DNA of 64,000 nt from Dictyobacter aurantiacus (GTDB lineage: Bacteria; Chloroflexota; Ktedonobacteria; Ktedonobacterales; Ktedonobacteraceae), in NCBI RefSeq assembly GCF_003967515.1, contig NZ_BIFQ01000002.1, positions 62,001 to 126,000 on the forward strand, in the 5' to 3' direction. A model generated the notes under the pieces. That model did not search any database. It was not told the origin of the DNA and saw only the letters and a list, made by a program, of their open reading frames with translations. The position numbers and the translations under genes are program-made. The first letter of the stretch is position 1, and every line of letters begins with the position of its first letter. This document shows positions 50,872-60,698 of the stretch, one piece after another.

Positions 50872-53800
50872 TTATTCTTCAATTGCTCCTAGCAACTTGA
50901 GCGTAGCCTTTTGCACCTCTGTTAATCCTTGCACTTGCGTAATATTCATACGTTCATATGGTCTATCGATCCTCAATGTACGCAGACATGTACCAGTCAG
51001 CATATCCCAGAGACTAATTACTCCATCAAAACTGCAGCTAGCAAGCGTCCTACTATCAGGACTGAAAATCACCGAAGAGACCCTGTCGTAGTTATGACCG
51101 TGTAGGATAGCGAGACACTGACCGCTACTCACCTCCCACAAGCGCACCGTCTGGTCATCGCTCCCACTGGCAAGGGCTTTGCCATCAGGGCTAAAAACCA
51201 CTGATCTGACTACGCTGGTGTGACCGTGCAGGATAGCGAGACACTTGCCGCTGCTCACCTCCCACCAGCGCACCGTCTGATCACCGCTGCCACTAGCAAG
51301 CGTCCTGCCATCAGAACCGAAGGCTACCGACCAGACCACACTAGTGTGACCTTGCAGGACGGCTAAACACTTGCCGCTGCTCACCTCCCACAGGCGCACT
51401 GTTTGGTCATCGCTCCCACTGGCAAGCGTCCTGCCATCAGGACTGAAGGCCACCGATCTCACCCAATGGCTGTGACCTTGCAGGGTAGTGAGGCACTTGC
51501 CGCTGCTCACCTCCCACAAGCGCACCGTCTGATCATAACTGCCACTGACAAGCGTCCTGCCATCAGGACTGAAAGCCACCGATCTGACCTCGCCAGTGTG
51601 ACCATGCAAAATGGTGAGACATTGACCGTTACTCACCTCCCACAAGCGCACCGTCTGATCATAACTGCCACTGGCAAGCGTCCTGCCATCAGGACTGAAG
51701 GCCACCGATCTCACCCAATGGCTGTGACCTTGCAGGGTAGTGAGGCACTTGCCGCTGCTTACCTCCCACAGGCGCACCGTCTGGTCATCGCTCCCACTGG
51801 CAAGGGCTTTGCCATCAGAGCTAAAATCCACCGAAGAGACCCTGTGGCTATGACCTTGCAGGATAGCGAGACACTTGCCGCTGTTCACCTCCCACAGGCG
51901 CACCGTCTGATCATAACTGCCACTGACAAGCGTCCTGCCATCAGGACTGAAAGCCACTGACCAAACCTCGCTGGTGTGACCATGCAAAATGGCGAGACAC
52001 TTGCTGCTGCTCACCTCCCACAGGCGCACCGTCTGATCATAACTGCCACTAGCAAGCGTCCTGCCATCAGGACTGAAGGCTACCAATCTCACCCAATGGC
52101 TGTGACCTTGCAGGGTAGTGAGGCATTGGCCGCTGCTCACCTCCCACAGGCGCACCGTCTGATCATAACTGCCACTGGCAAGCATCCTGCCATCAGGACT
52201 GAAAGCCACCGACCAAACCTCGCTGGTGTGACCATGCAAAATGGTGAGACATTGACCGCTGCTCATCTCCCACAAGCGCACCGTCTGATCACCGCTCCCA
52301 CTGGCAAGCGTCCTGCCATCAGGACTGAAGGCCGCCGATCTGACCGTGCTGGTGTGACCATGCAGGACGGCTAAACACTTGCCGCTGCTCACCTCCCACA
52401 GGTGCACTGTTTGGTCATCGCTCCCACTGGCAAGCGCCCTACCATCAGGACTGAAGGCTACCGATTTGACCTCGCTGGTGTGGCCGTGCAGGATGGTAAG
52501 ACATTGGCCGCTGTTTACCTCCCACAGGCGCACCGTCTGATCATCGCTCCCACTGGCAAGCGCCCTACCATCAGAACTAAAAGCTACAGAAGAAACCCAG
52601 TTAATATGTCCTCGAATAGTCTGCAATGGGAGACCACTTGCAGCATGCCAGATCCGGATCTCACCAGACGCCGTTCCTGCCGCCAACAAGTCTCCGTCTG
52701 GACTAAACGCCACAGAAAGAATACTTCCGAACGTATCGGTAAACACTGATGTAGCTAAATTGGCATAGGCAAAATTGACCTCAGGCATCTCCACCTCTTG
52801 CAGGTATGCTTGCCGCACCACCAGATGCGAGAAATCAAAGCCATACAGATCAGAGCCAGTTTGAACGAGCAGATTGAGGATATTTCCAACTTCGTAGTTG
52901 TTCTGCTGCTCTGGTAAATTGCGCAGCGCAACGAGTCTTTGCTGAAACTTCTCTTCCAGTTTTCTTCGACCAAGCATAGCGAAGAGCTTTTGCGCAATGA
53001 CATTCAGGATCAGTTGAAATTGGCTCTGACGGATATAATCTTTTGTTTGTGCTTTCATCAGGGCATGGCTAGCAAAAAATGCTGGTTCATCTGTGATAAT
53101 TTCCTGGACAATGCGCTCATTGAAACGGTCGGTGATGGCTTCCATGATAGCTGGCTGCAGCGTAAAATTTCCAGACCCGCTCTGCTCAATCAATGAACGA
53201 CGTTGCAATGCTTCAATCGTGGTTAACATTTCTACTTTGGAGACAGATTGAACGACATCTCCACGTAGATCTTGTAATGATATGGCTTCACGCTCGATAG
53301 CCAGCCAATAGAAGACCTGTTGTTCTAATGGTGATAAACGTGCAAATTGTTCATCTAACAACGTACGTACATCTGGATATTCATGAGGTGAAACATCACT
53401 GAAATCTACCAGATATTGAGATATGAGTCCGCGATAGCCCTCACGAATGAGTGATGCGATCAACAGTAACGTTTGTGGATTGCTAGAAAGACGTTCAATC
53501 AGAATCTGCCAGGAGTGTTCATCTCCTGATAAGCCTCTCGTCTCTAATATGGCTCGCGCATCGTCTACATTCAATCCCCCTAGGCGATAGGAGCGGACGG
53601 ACGTTTCCTTGCCTGCCAGTCTTGCAATCTCTTTTGGTTGCTCACGGCTTGTTACGATGAGACAACTCTGATGTCTGGTCTCTGCAATGTGATGAATGAA
53701 TTTGCCATATCCCTCGTAGCCATCTTTGTACTCTGCCATACTGCTACCGCTTTTTAAGATCGCTTCGGCATTATCCAAAACGAGGAGACAGCGCTGTTTT

Positions 53801-54522
53801 TGTAACTGTGTCATAAGCAGGCGCATCTTTTCTTCCGTGTCTTGTGGAATCTGAATCTGTTGCGTTTGGATCAAAAATTGCAGACATTCTTGCAAGAAAC
53901 GATCAAGAGGGGGAGCATTCAGGAGTGAACGCCAGAAAACCGCCCGAAAAACATGCAATTCTTGATCGATCAACCTGGCAACCAGGCTACTCTTCCCAAT
54001 ACCACCCATACCGATAATTGAGATTAAACGACAGCGATCGTCCACGATCCAACGTTTGAGAACTACAAGCTCATCTGCACGCCCGTAAAAATGTCCGACG
54101 TACGGAGCTTCTCCCATATCTATGATCTTTGCCTGATCCAGTGGAGCGATATCCGTAGTGATGATTTTCTCTGGCGCCAAAATCTGTGCGTCTAATGCAC
54201 CTGATGGGTTGGGTACCGACACAGCAATCATAGCAACTGGTTGTATAAGCTTTTGCTCCTGTAAATTGTTCTGTTCCTTTTTCTTCTCAGAAGAAATGGA
54301 ATGTAACCATTGAGCCAACGCAATAATGACAGCCAGTTCAGGGAGAATTATCGAAAGAAACACAGTATTTAAAGTATTAGGCCAATAAATGACCTTGAGA
54401 TTTCCTAACACAATACATACCATGCTGATAATTAAGAGCAAAAGGAGCATAGATAGGATAATAGGAACAACAAATCGTACCCAGCCAGCATTCCTTTTTC
54501 TACGCATTGGTGGTGTGGACAT
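50872..54522 (-). CDS. Membrane-anchored NB-ARC ATPase with 14 WD40 repeats
   Basis: 1216 residues from ATG 54522 (GTGAGG upstream). Two N-terminal membrane segments (VVPIILSMLLLLLIISMVCI; VFLSIILPELAVIIALAQWL) precede a linker and an NB-ARC/STAND ATPase: P-loop GMGGIGKSS (Lys177), Walker B RCLLVLDNAE, then TSREQP and GLNVDDARAIL. A helical and pentapeptide-like linker leads to 14 WD40 blades (residues about 597 to 1180). Twelve of these have exactly 42 residues and are nearly identical (SVAFSPDGRTLASGS, QTVRLWEVSSGKCL). STAND proteins are ATP-driven switches; the propeller is the presumed sensor. Bacterial relatives include signalling and antiphage proteins; the role here is unproven. Confidence 0.92.
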   Translation of the reverse strand: MSTPPMRRKRNAGWVRFVVPIILSMLLLLLIISMVCIVLGNLKVIYWPNTLNTVFLSIILPELAVIIALAQWLHSISSEKKKEQNNLQEQKLIQPVAMIAVSVPNPSGALDAQILAPEKIITTDIAPLDQAKIIDMGEAPYVGHFYGRADELVVLKRWIVDDRCRLISIIGMGGIGKSSLVARLIDQELHVFRAVFWRSLLNAPPLDRFLQECLQFLIQTQQIQIPQDTEEKMRLLMTQLQKQRCLLVLDNAEAILKSGSSMAEYKDGYEGYGKFIHHIAETRHQSCLIVTSREQPKEIARLAGKETSVRSYRLGGLNVDDARAILETRGLSGDEHSWQILIERLSSNPQTLLLIASLIREGYRGLISQYLVDFSDVSPHEYPDVRTLLDEQFARLSPLEQQVFYWLAIEREAISLQDLRGDVVQSVSKVEMLTTIEALQRRSLIEQSGSGNFTLQPAIMEAITDRFNERIVQEIITDEPAFFASHALMKAQTKDYIRQSQFQLILNVIAQKLFAMLGRRKLEEKFQQRLVALRNLPEQQNNYEVGNILNLLVQTGSDLYGFDFSHLVVRQAYLQEVEMPEVNFAYANLATSVFTDTFGSILSVAFSPDGDLLAAGTASGEIRIWHAASGLPLQTIRGHINWVSSVAFSSDGRALASGSDDQTVRLWEVNSGQCLTILHGHTSEVKSVAFSPDGRALASGSDDQTVHLWEVSSGKCLAVLHGHTSTVRSAAFSPDGRTLASGSGDQTVRLWEMSSGQCLTILHGHTSEVWSVAFSPDGRMLASGSYDQTVRLWEVSSGQCLTTLQGHSHWVRLVAFSPDGRTLASGSYDQTVRLWEVSSSKCLAILHGHTSEVWSVAFSPDGRTLVSGSYDQTVRLWEVNSGKCLAILQGHSHRVSSVDFSSDGKALASGSDDQTVRLWEVSSGKCLTTLQGHSHWVRSVAFSPDGRTLASGSYDQTVRLWEVSNGQCLTILHGHTGEVRSVAFSPDGRTLVSGSYDQTVRLWEVSSGKCLTTLQGHSHWVRSVAFSPDGRTLASGSDDQTVRLWEVSSGKCLAVLQGHTSVVWSVAFGSDGRTLASGSGDQTVRWWEVSSGKCLAILHGHTSVVRSVVFSPDGKALASGSDDQTVRLWEVSSGQCLAILHGHNYDRVSSVIFSPDSRTLASCSFDGVISLWDMLTGTCLRTLRIDRPYERMNITQVQGLTEVQKATLKLLGAIEE
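51094..52605 (-). repeat. Twelve tandem 126-bp units encoding WD40 blades
   Basis: Unit length is constant (126 bp, 42 codons) and the DNA is almost identical between units; for example the CACCTCCCAC-AGCGCACCGT block recurs every 126 bases. The differences concentrate at the first six codons of each unit (TSEVKS, TSTVRS, SHWVRS, SHRVSS, TGEVRS, TSVVWS). This indicates recent duplication or gene conversion. Confidence 0.9.
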
Positions 54523-54783
54523 ACAATCCTCACGCTTTATATCACGACTGGTAACGCTATTCATAAAAATGAAGGATAATATTATGATACTCTATTTTTC
54601 TTGATCAATCTAGTAACTACTCAAAATCCTTCATAACTGTTGTATGATTCATCGCCTTATTTGGGTAGGTAAATCAGCGTATGATCGAATTATCAGGCAA
54701 AGCCCATTAGAGGTGAGATTCACCGCATCTCGACAAGACACAGGTTTAAATGCGACATTATTTGAAGATAGCGAGTAAATGCA

Positions 54784-56883
54784 GTGCTGGCCGAGGTGGT
54801 CATTGACCGTCTTTTTCCCAAGCTTAAACGTCTACAACTTTCAGCAAAACTATGCTTTCCATCATCTGCAAAACCATGGGTAAAGTTACTGATTGGTCGC
54901 CAGGAAGAAATAAACCACTTACAAGAATTGCTCTTACCACATAAAGCAGCCCATCTGATTACCGTTGATGGCATCGGCGGAGTGGGGAAGACGGCACTGG
55001 CACTTGACGTAGCTCATCAAATCTGGCATGCCAGTACTGGCGAAACGGTTACACCCCACCTTCCCACTTTTGACGTGATTGCTTTTGTTTCTGCTAAGCA
55101 GCAATATCTTACGGCTGGCGGCCTCCTTCCACGAACGCAGACCCACAGCACATTACGCAAAATCTTCCAGGAAGTATCATTGATTCTAGGGCGTGATGAC
55201 ATTCGCCTGACCCCATTTGAAGAGCAAGCAGATCTGGTACGTGAGGCGTTTGGTCGCCAAAGGACACTGCTGATTGTCGATAATTTAGAAACGATGGAAG
55301 ATAAGCAAGGAATTCTCTCATTTCTCTATGAGCTTACATCTACCGTCAAAGTTGTCCTGACCACACGTGAACGGGCCATCTACACCCCCATCCGCCTGGA
55401 GCAATTGGCGGAAGATGCCACGATCGAATTGATTGAGCAACAAGCGGAAGAGAAACAGGTATCGTTGAGCCAAAAAGAAGTTCAAATGCTCTATAAGCGC
55501 ATTGGCGGCATCCCGGCAGCCCTGGTCTACGCCGTTGGTCAACGGGCAGCGGGCTACTCAATGGAGTCCATACTGCGCATGGTGCCGAGCGCTGATGGGG
55601 ATGTTGCTCGTTTCTGTTTCCAGGGATCGGTCGAGCCATTACGGGGAAAGAAAGCACATGAGATGTTAATGGCATTTGCTCTTTTCCCTCGTATGCCATC
55701 TCGTGCTGCCGTAACCTATGTTGCTGGACTCGAAACCGATCCTATTGAAGCAGAAGAAGCATTGTCACAGCTACAACGTCTCTCCCTTATACGAGAGCTT
55801 GATGATCGCTTCCGTATGCTTCCGCTGACACGAGAATATGCGTTAGCAGAATTGAGAGCACACCCAGATTTTGAAAAGAAAGCACATGAACGTTGGGTCA
55901 CCTGGTATCTCCGCTTTGCGCAAAACTATGGCGGCCATGACATGGAGGATTGGTATAAACGCTTCGATCCTTTGAACGAGGAGTGGGAAAATCTCCAGGC
56001 ACTCTTTGACTGGTGCGCCGTTCACGATAGATATGATGTACTCAAAGTGTTCTGGTGCGCAGAGGAACCTGGAAGCATTATCGACTTCACAACCCTCTAT
56101 GGGCATTGGGACAATCGCCTGGATTGGCTCAACTGGCTCATAGACGCCGCTGAGGGGAGGGAAGACTGGCTTACGTGGCTAGATGCTACCGCCAGTAAAG
56201 CTATTACGCTCGCGCTTATGACTCGCCATGCGGAAGCTGAAAAATGCTTCGAAGAAGGTGAGCAATATCTTTCCTACGCACAGCCACATATAAAAGTACA
56301 CTGGTTGATTAACAAAGTGTATCCCTCCGTCTTTAAAATAGGCCCGAAAAATAGAGAGAAAATAAACACGCAAGAATATTTTGATAAGGCTCTCGCTCTT
56401 CTGGATCAAGCCAGAGACATAGTTCCGCATGTGCCAGACGCACAACTCCGCACTCGGTTTACCCTCAATATTAACTATAACTATGCCAGCGCATTTTACT
56501 GGAGAGGGGAAACTGCCATTGCCAAAGGAACCTTTCAGAAGGTAATGGAGGAGGCGAATACGTTTGGCTGGCAGTGGTTGGCAAATGGCGCCCAAAATTA
56601 TCTGGGGGATATAGCCAGAAATGAAGGTGACTATGATACCGCGGAACGCTTGCTGGAACTTGGTCTGAGAATAGCTGAGCGCAATAACGAAAAGCGGCGC
56701 ACTGCCAAGTATAAGAGCTCACTGGCGTATCTACGCCAGAAGCAGGGCAGGAGGGATGAGGCACTTGAATGGGCTAGAATGGCGTATAGTGATTTTAGTA
56801 GAATTAAAGTCCTGGGGGTAGATCTAGAGATAAAAAGAATGGAAAGCCTTATAAACACCCTGGAGTCAAATAGGAGCCACTAA
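54784..56883 (+). CDS. NB-ARC ATPase with TPR-like helical repeats
   Basis: 699 residues from a GTG; a TAG lies five codons upstream. The P-loop is VDGIGGVGKTALAL (Gly63-Thr70), Walker B TLLIVDNLETM, sensor VVLTTRER, the GxP-like motif RIGGIPAALVYAV and a winged-helix region (LMAFALFPRMPSRAAV ... MLPLTREYALAEL). From about residue 400 helical repeats follow, ending in two clear TPR units (NYNYASAFYWRGETAIAKGT; NYLGDIARNEGDYDTAERLL). The first 35 residues look non-native (LQLSAKLCFPSSAKPWVKLL) and overlap the repeat shared with 49758, so the original N-terminus is probably lost. It is divergent from the NB-ARC-WD40 gene. Confidence 0.87.
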   Translation: MLAEVVIDRLFPKLKRLQLSAKLCFPSSAKPWVKLLIGRQEEINHLQELLLPHKAAHLITVDGIGGVGKTALALDVAHQIWHASTGETVTPHLPTFDVIAFVSAKQQYLTAGGLLPRTQTHSTLRKIFQEVSLILGRDDIRLTPFEEQADLVREAFGRQRTLLIVDNLETMEDKQGILSFLYELTSTVKVVLTTRERAIYTPIRLEQLAEDATIELIEQQAEEKQVSLSQKEVQMLYKRIGGIPAALVYAVGQRAAGYSMESILRMVPSADGDVARFCFQGSVEPLRGKKAHEMLMAFALFPRMPSRAAVTYVAGLETDPIEAEEALSQLQRLSLIRELDDRFRMLPLTREYALAELRAHPDFEKKAHERWVTWYLRFAQNYGGHDMEDWYKRFDPLNEEWENLQALFDWCAVHDRYDVLKVFWCAEEPGSIIDFTTLYGHWDNRLDWLNWLIDAAEGREDWLTWLDATASKAITLALMTRHAEAEKCFEEGEQYLSYAQPHIKVHWLINKVYPSVFKIGPKNREKINTQEYFDKALALLDQARDIVPHVPDAQLRTRFTLNINYNYASAFYWRGETAIAKGTFQKVMEEANTFGWQWLANGAQNYLGDIARNEGDYDTAERLLELGLRIAERNNEKRRTAKYKSSLAYLRQKQGRRDEALEWARMAYSDFSRIKVLGVDLEIKRMESLINTLESNRSH

Positions 56884-56885
56884 AG

Positions 56886-57977
56886 GTGCCGCCAACTCAA
56901 CATATTAAGGATATAAGAAAATGGCCTTTTATGCATTGGATGCGGAAAAAACGGGCCCTCTTACCTATTGCCCCACTCTTCTGGCTATGCTGCCTGGCAA
57001 TCACTGGCTGCGTGTTAACTACCGCATCAATACCCCATCACCCTTCAAGTACCGCTGCACAGAATACATCAAACATGGCTGGTTCGTCCTCTTCACAATC
57101 TTCTCAACAGGGCAAGAGCGCTTGTATAGGTAACTCGCCGGTGCGCGCGGGCACCACTCAAAATCAAGTTGTAGTGGTCCCTCCAGCTGTCGCGCGAGGA
57201 CAACATACCCGCACGTATCTAGTCCATACACCAGCTCACTATACCTCCCACGCGCCGGTGCCAGTAATAATTGTCTTTCATGGTCATGGAGGAACCTCCA
57301 GTAACGCAGAGCGGGAGACCGGCTTCTCCCAGCTCGCGGACAAAGAACATTTCATGGCGGTCTATCCTCAAGGTCTACCCGATGATCAGCAGCTACCTAT
57401 GTGGGCGAGTATCGGTCCATATGACTACAATATTGATGAGACGGTCTTTATGAATAATATGCTGGATAAGCTGACCAACGATTTTTGTATCGACTCCCAG
57501 CGTATCTATGCGACTGGCTTCTCGAATGGCGGTGGCATGAGCGGCTTCGTCGCCTGCCAACTCTCTACGCGCATCGCCGCAGTCGCCCCGATTGCGGGCA
57601 ACTACTATCCATTGCAGGCTGGCTGCCATCCCAGGCGACCCATTCCCATGCTTGAGATCCATGGTAGCGCGGATCCCGTTGTGCCATACAATGGCATTCC
57701 AGCTAAAGTCAATCCGCCATGGCCGCTGCCCGCGGTACAGGATTGGTTGCACGAGTGGGCACAACGCAATGGCTGTACGCAGGGACCAGAAATTTTTGCC
57801 CGCGACAAGAACTCGACTGGCTTCCGCTGGACCGGCTGCCGCCAGGACGCTTCTATCCTGCACTATCGCATTGAGGGCGGCGCACATAGCATTCCGGCGG
57901 CGATCGGCAACCTGTCCACGGAACAGGTGATCTGGAATTTCTTTAAACTCCATTCTTTATCTGGCCCAATATCATAG
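56886..57977 (+). CDS. Secreted lipoprotein esterase of the PHB-depolymerase/feruloyl-esterase type
   Basis: 363 residues from GTG 56886 (GGAG upstream; ATG 56931 possible). A basic N-terminus and hydrophobic core end in the lipobox LAITGC (Cys42). A Ser-rich linker follows and then an alpha/beta hydrolase: oxyanion VIIVFHGHGG, nucleophile GFSNGGG (Ser213), acid region HGSADPVVPY and His in GGAHSIP. This family (LpqC-like) includes polyhydroxybutyrate depolymerases and feruloyl or acetylxylan esterases; the polysaccharide cassette downstream favours a plant-wall ester, but this is inferred. A 46-base palindrome follows its stop codon by 47 bases. Confidence 0.85.
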   Translation: MPPTQHIKDIRKWPFMHWMRKKRALLPIAPLFWLCCLAITGCVLTTASIPHHPSSTAAQNTSNMAGSSSSQSSQQGKSACIGNSPVRAGTTQNQVVVVPPAVARGQHTRTYLVHTPAHYTSHAPVPVIIVFHGHGGTSSNAERETGFSQLADKEHFMAVYPQGLPDDQQLPMWASIGPYDYNIDETVFMNNMLDKLTNDFCIDSQRIYATGFSNGGGMSGFVACQLSTRIAAVAPIAGNYYPLQAGCHPRRPIPMLEIHGSADPVVPYNGIPAKVNPPWPLPAVQDWLHEWAQRNGCTQGPEIFARDKNSTGFRWTGCRQDASILHYRIEGGAHSIPAAIGNLSTEQVIWNFFKLHSLSGPIS

Positions 57978-58024
57978 GCATTACGCGCTACATGTCATCT
58001 TTTTTGCTTTGTGATAGCCTTTTC

Positions 58025-58070
58025 CATCGTGTCAATCAAAGCATAGCTATGCTTTGATTGACACGATGGC
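58025..58070 (+). terminator. Perfect 46-base palindrome, terminator-like
   Basis: 23-base arms, outer part CCATCGTGTCAATCAAAGCA, with no unpaired loop (centre TAGCTA). Followed by CGTTTTACT. By position it ends the esterase transcript and insulates the sugar cassette at 58186. Confidence 0.7.
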
Positions 58071-58185
58071 GTTTTACTCTTATAATATTGTTATAATATA
58101 TAATATGGTTTTTATAGCGCTAATATTTATATGTCATTCTATTGTTCTTGTACTTGCTTTTCTGTTTATCGGGAAGGTGCCTTTT

Positions 58186-59577
58186 ATGAATAATTATGCA
58201 CCTGGAACAATGTTTTGGTCTCGGCGTCATATGCTGCAAAAAATGTGCAACGCCGCTCTTGGGCTTGTTACGACTGGAAGCATGCTAGCCACCTGTGGAG
58301 GAAGGAGCCCTTCTTCGAATACGACGTCGGTGAAGATAAGTGATGCTCCCAAAGTCGATCCCGGGTCAGCAAGCTATCAAAGCTGGCTTGAAGTTGTAAC
58401 CCGATTTGAGAAGGCGCATCCACAGTACAACATCGTTGGCGATAGCTACCAGTTCGATCCGACGACCTTCTATCCAATGTTTGCAGCTGGACAGGCGGAT
58501 GATGCGATCAATACTTATTTTACCGAGTCTCAGTATATGATTGAGCATCACATCGCTGCTGATATCCAGGCTGATTTCGATACCACCCCGTTCAAAGATA
58601 TTTTTTCCCCCGACGTTCGCCAGGTGGTTTCTGGTTCTAACGGGCACATGTACGGCTTGCCAGCGAACGCCTATGTGCTCGGATTGATCTACAACCGCGC
58701 ACTCTTTACGAAGGCAGGTCTGGACCCGAACCAACCACCCACGAACTGGGATGATTTCCGTGCCTATGCCAAACGCATTGCCGAGAAAACAGGCGTCTCT
58801 GGCTTTGTGGAAAACGCCGCCGGCAACCAGGGTGGTTGGCACTTTATCAACTGGCTCTATAGCACCGGCGGAGTCGTGGAAAGCAATGCGGGGACAAAGA
58901 CAACGGCGGCCTTTCAGAGTGCACAGGGAGTGGCGGTCCTGCGCATGTTGCAGCAGATGCGCTTCACCGACAAATCAATGCAGATGCAAACGGCTACCTT
59001 CCAGCAGGGTGATATCACCAATGCCGTTGCGACTGGCAAAGCAGGCATGTGCATCGGGGCAGGGGATTCATGGGGAACTCTCTATAGTGGGAAAGGCTCT
59101 CTCGATTTTCTGGGTCTGGGCCCGATGCCGCAAAACAACGGTCAGCATGGCGCTCTGGGTGGCGGCGGCCTCTGGGTGATTAATAGCAAGTCGACAGCCA
59201 ATGCGATCAGGGGGGCTGTGCTCTATACTTCGTACCGATCCTTCGATCTGCACAGCTACGAGGATCAGCTCAAAGCACAGGTCGCCCAGAACAAACCAGT
59301 TGGTATCCCCGGTGCCAACCTGTTCAGGGGCAGCTACGCCAGGCAGTATGATGCGATTACGAGAAAATATGCGAATCTGCCGCTGCAAAATTACGCGGCG
59401 TATGCCCATTCTTCTGTTCCCCTGGTGCCTGAACCACGCCTGCACGCTCAAGACCTTTACAGTGAACTGGATGCTGTTATGCAAGCCATATTCACCGATC
59501 CCAGTGCTGATCCTGAAGCTCTCCTGGAGAATACAGCTAGTTCGTTCCAGTCCCGTTACCTGACTACAGCATCGTAG
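58186..59577 (+). CDS. Sugar ABC transporter substrate-binding lipoprotein
   Basis: 463 residues from ATG 58186 (GGGAAGG upstream); the longer frame at 58054 overlaps the palindrome and lacks a ribosome site. The leader has SRRHMLQKM and a lipobox-like SMLATC. The mature domain is a family-1 binder (SWLEVVTRFEKAHPQYNIVG; GLPANAYVLGLIYNRALFTK; GKAGMCIGAGDSWG). It is first of a four-gene set with two permeases and a glycosidase. The ligand is unknown. Confidence 0.87.
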   Translation: MNNYAPGTMFWSRRHMLQKMCNAALGLVTTGSMLATCGGRSPSSNTTSVKISDAPKVDPGSASYQSWLEVVTRFEKAHPQYNIVGDSYQFDPTTFYPMFAAGQADDAINTYFTESQYMIEHHIAADIQADFDTTPFKDIFSPDVRQVVSGSNGHMYGLPANAYVLGLIYNRALFTKAGLDPNQPPTNWDDFRAYAKRIAEKTGVSGFVENAAGNQGGWHFINWLYSTGGVVESNAGTKTTAAFQSAQGVAVLRMLQQMRFTDKSMQMQTATFQQGDITNAVATGKAGMCIGAGDSWGTLYSGKGSLDFLGLGPMPQNNGQHGALGGGGLWVINSKSTANAIRGAVLYTSYRSFDLHSYEDQLKAQVAQNKPVGIPGANLFRGSYARQYDAITRKYANLPLQNYAAYAHSSVPLVPEPRLHAQDLYSELDAVMQAIFTDPSADPEALLENTASSFQSRYLTTAS

Positions 59578-59680
59578 CCAGCAGCAACTTCCGTGGAGGG
59601 CGAATTGCTCCTCATGGCATAGGCATTCTCTCCACGGAGATTTCTGCATCAAGGTAGATACAGTTCGTTTGGAGGGCGCT

Positions 59681-60679
59681 TTGGCCAGACACCATGATAC
59701 ACCAGGCACCACATGCGCGCTAGACGCGGCAAAAGCTCAGGGTCGCCTGCAAGCGCGGCGCAATTACCGGAAGCGCACACTCATCGAAAATATGTTTGGC
59801 TGGGTCTGGCTGCTTCCAGCAGCCTTCTTTTTCTCACTGTTTACCATGGTTCCGATCGTCAAAGCGTTTACCTTTGCGTTTCAATACAATGACCTGATCA
59901 ATCCACCCCGATGGGTCGGCTGGAGCAACTTCATGTATGTGCTGGCTGATCCACAGTTCTGGACGGCCTGGAAAAATAGTGCTTTTTTCATGCTATACGC
60001 ACTGATCTTTGGCTATTTCGTACCAATCATTCTCGCCATTATTGTGAACGAGATACGCAGGGGTTCCAGCGTCTTCCGCCTCTTTTTTTACTTACCGGCC
60101 TTTGTGCCGCCAGTCGCGGCGGCGATTCTCTGGAAATGGATCTACCTGCCTGATGGAGGTCTCGCGAACACCATCCTTGAAGCACTCCACATTGTGCCGC
60201 AACCTTTCCTGAACTCCACAACGATGGCGTTACCCTCTCTGGTCATCTACAGTACCTGGGCGGGATTTGGAGGTTCGCTCCTGCTCTATACCGCGGCCTT
60301 ACGGGGTGTCTCAGTGGAACTGTATGACGCGGCCGAGATTGACGGTGCCAGTATTCTTCAGCGCATCTGGCATGTAACATTCCCGCAGATCCGTTTCCTG
60401 ATGCTCATTATGCTGATTGCGCAAATCCTGGGCACGATGCAGGTCTTCAACGAGCCGTTCCTGTTTACCAGCGGTGGACCCGCTTACGCCACAACGACAG
60501 TGGTATTGCAGATCTACAATTACGCCTTCCGGGAAGGTGACTTTGGCGCGGCCAGTGCGCTTTCCCTGATTTTGTTTGTGGTGCTGGCTATGCTCTCCAT
60601 GTATTATCTCTACTTGATGCGCGCCAGTCTGGGATTGGTCAAGGATCGCCCCACTCATAGATACGCGCCCCGAGTGTGA
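59681..60679 (+). CDS. Sugar ABC transporter permease (MalF type)
   Basis: 332 residues from TTG 59681, chosen because GGAGGG (59671-59676) is the only good ribosome site; no ATG precedes the first membrane segment. Six membrane segments begin WVWLLPAAFFFSLFTMVPI; the EAA loop is LYDAAEIDGASILQRIWHVT. The N-terminal 40 residues are polar and basic (LQARRNYRKRTL). Confidence 0.87.
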   Translation: MARHHDTPGTTCALDAAKAQGRLQARRNYRKRTLIENMFGWVWLLPAAFFFSLFTMVPIVKAFTFAFQYNDLINPPRWVGWSNFMYVLADPQFWTAWKNSAFFMLYALIFGYFVPIILAIIVNEIRRGSSVFRLFFYLPAFVPPVAAAILWKWIYLPDGGLANTILEALHIVPQPFLNSTTMALPSLVIYSTWAGFGGSLLLYTAALRGVSVELYDAAEIDGASILQRIWHVTFPQIRFLMLIMLIAQILGTMQVFNEPFLFTSGGPAYATTTVVLQIYNYAFREGDFGAASALSLILFVVLAMLSMYYLYLMRASLGLVKDRPTHRYAPRV

Positions 60680-60698
60680 AGAAAGGTCGCTGAACTAC

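Noticed and set aside
51094..52605. CRISPR-like array
   Set aside because: Units are 126 bp, contiguous and coding; there are no spacers.
51403..52749. Plus-strand frames with a 42-residue repeat (AHLPQAHRLIITATGKRPAI)
   Set aside because: They are antisense to the WD40 units, and the periodicity is inherited from the 126-bp repeats.
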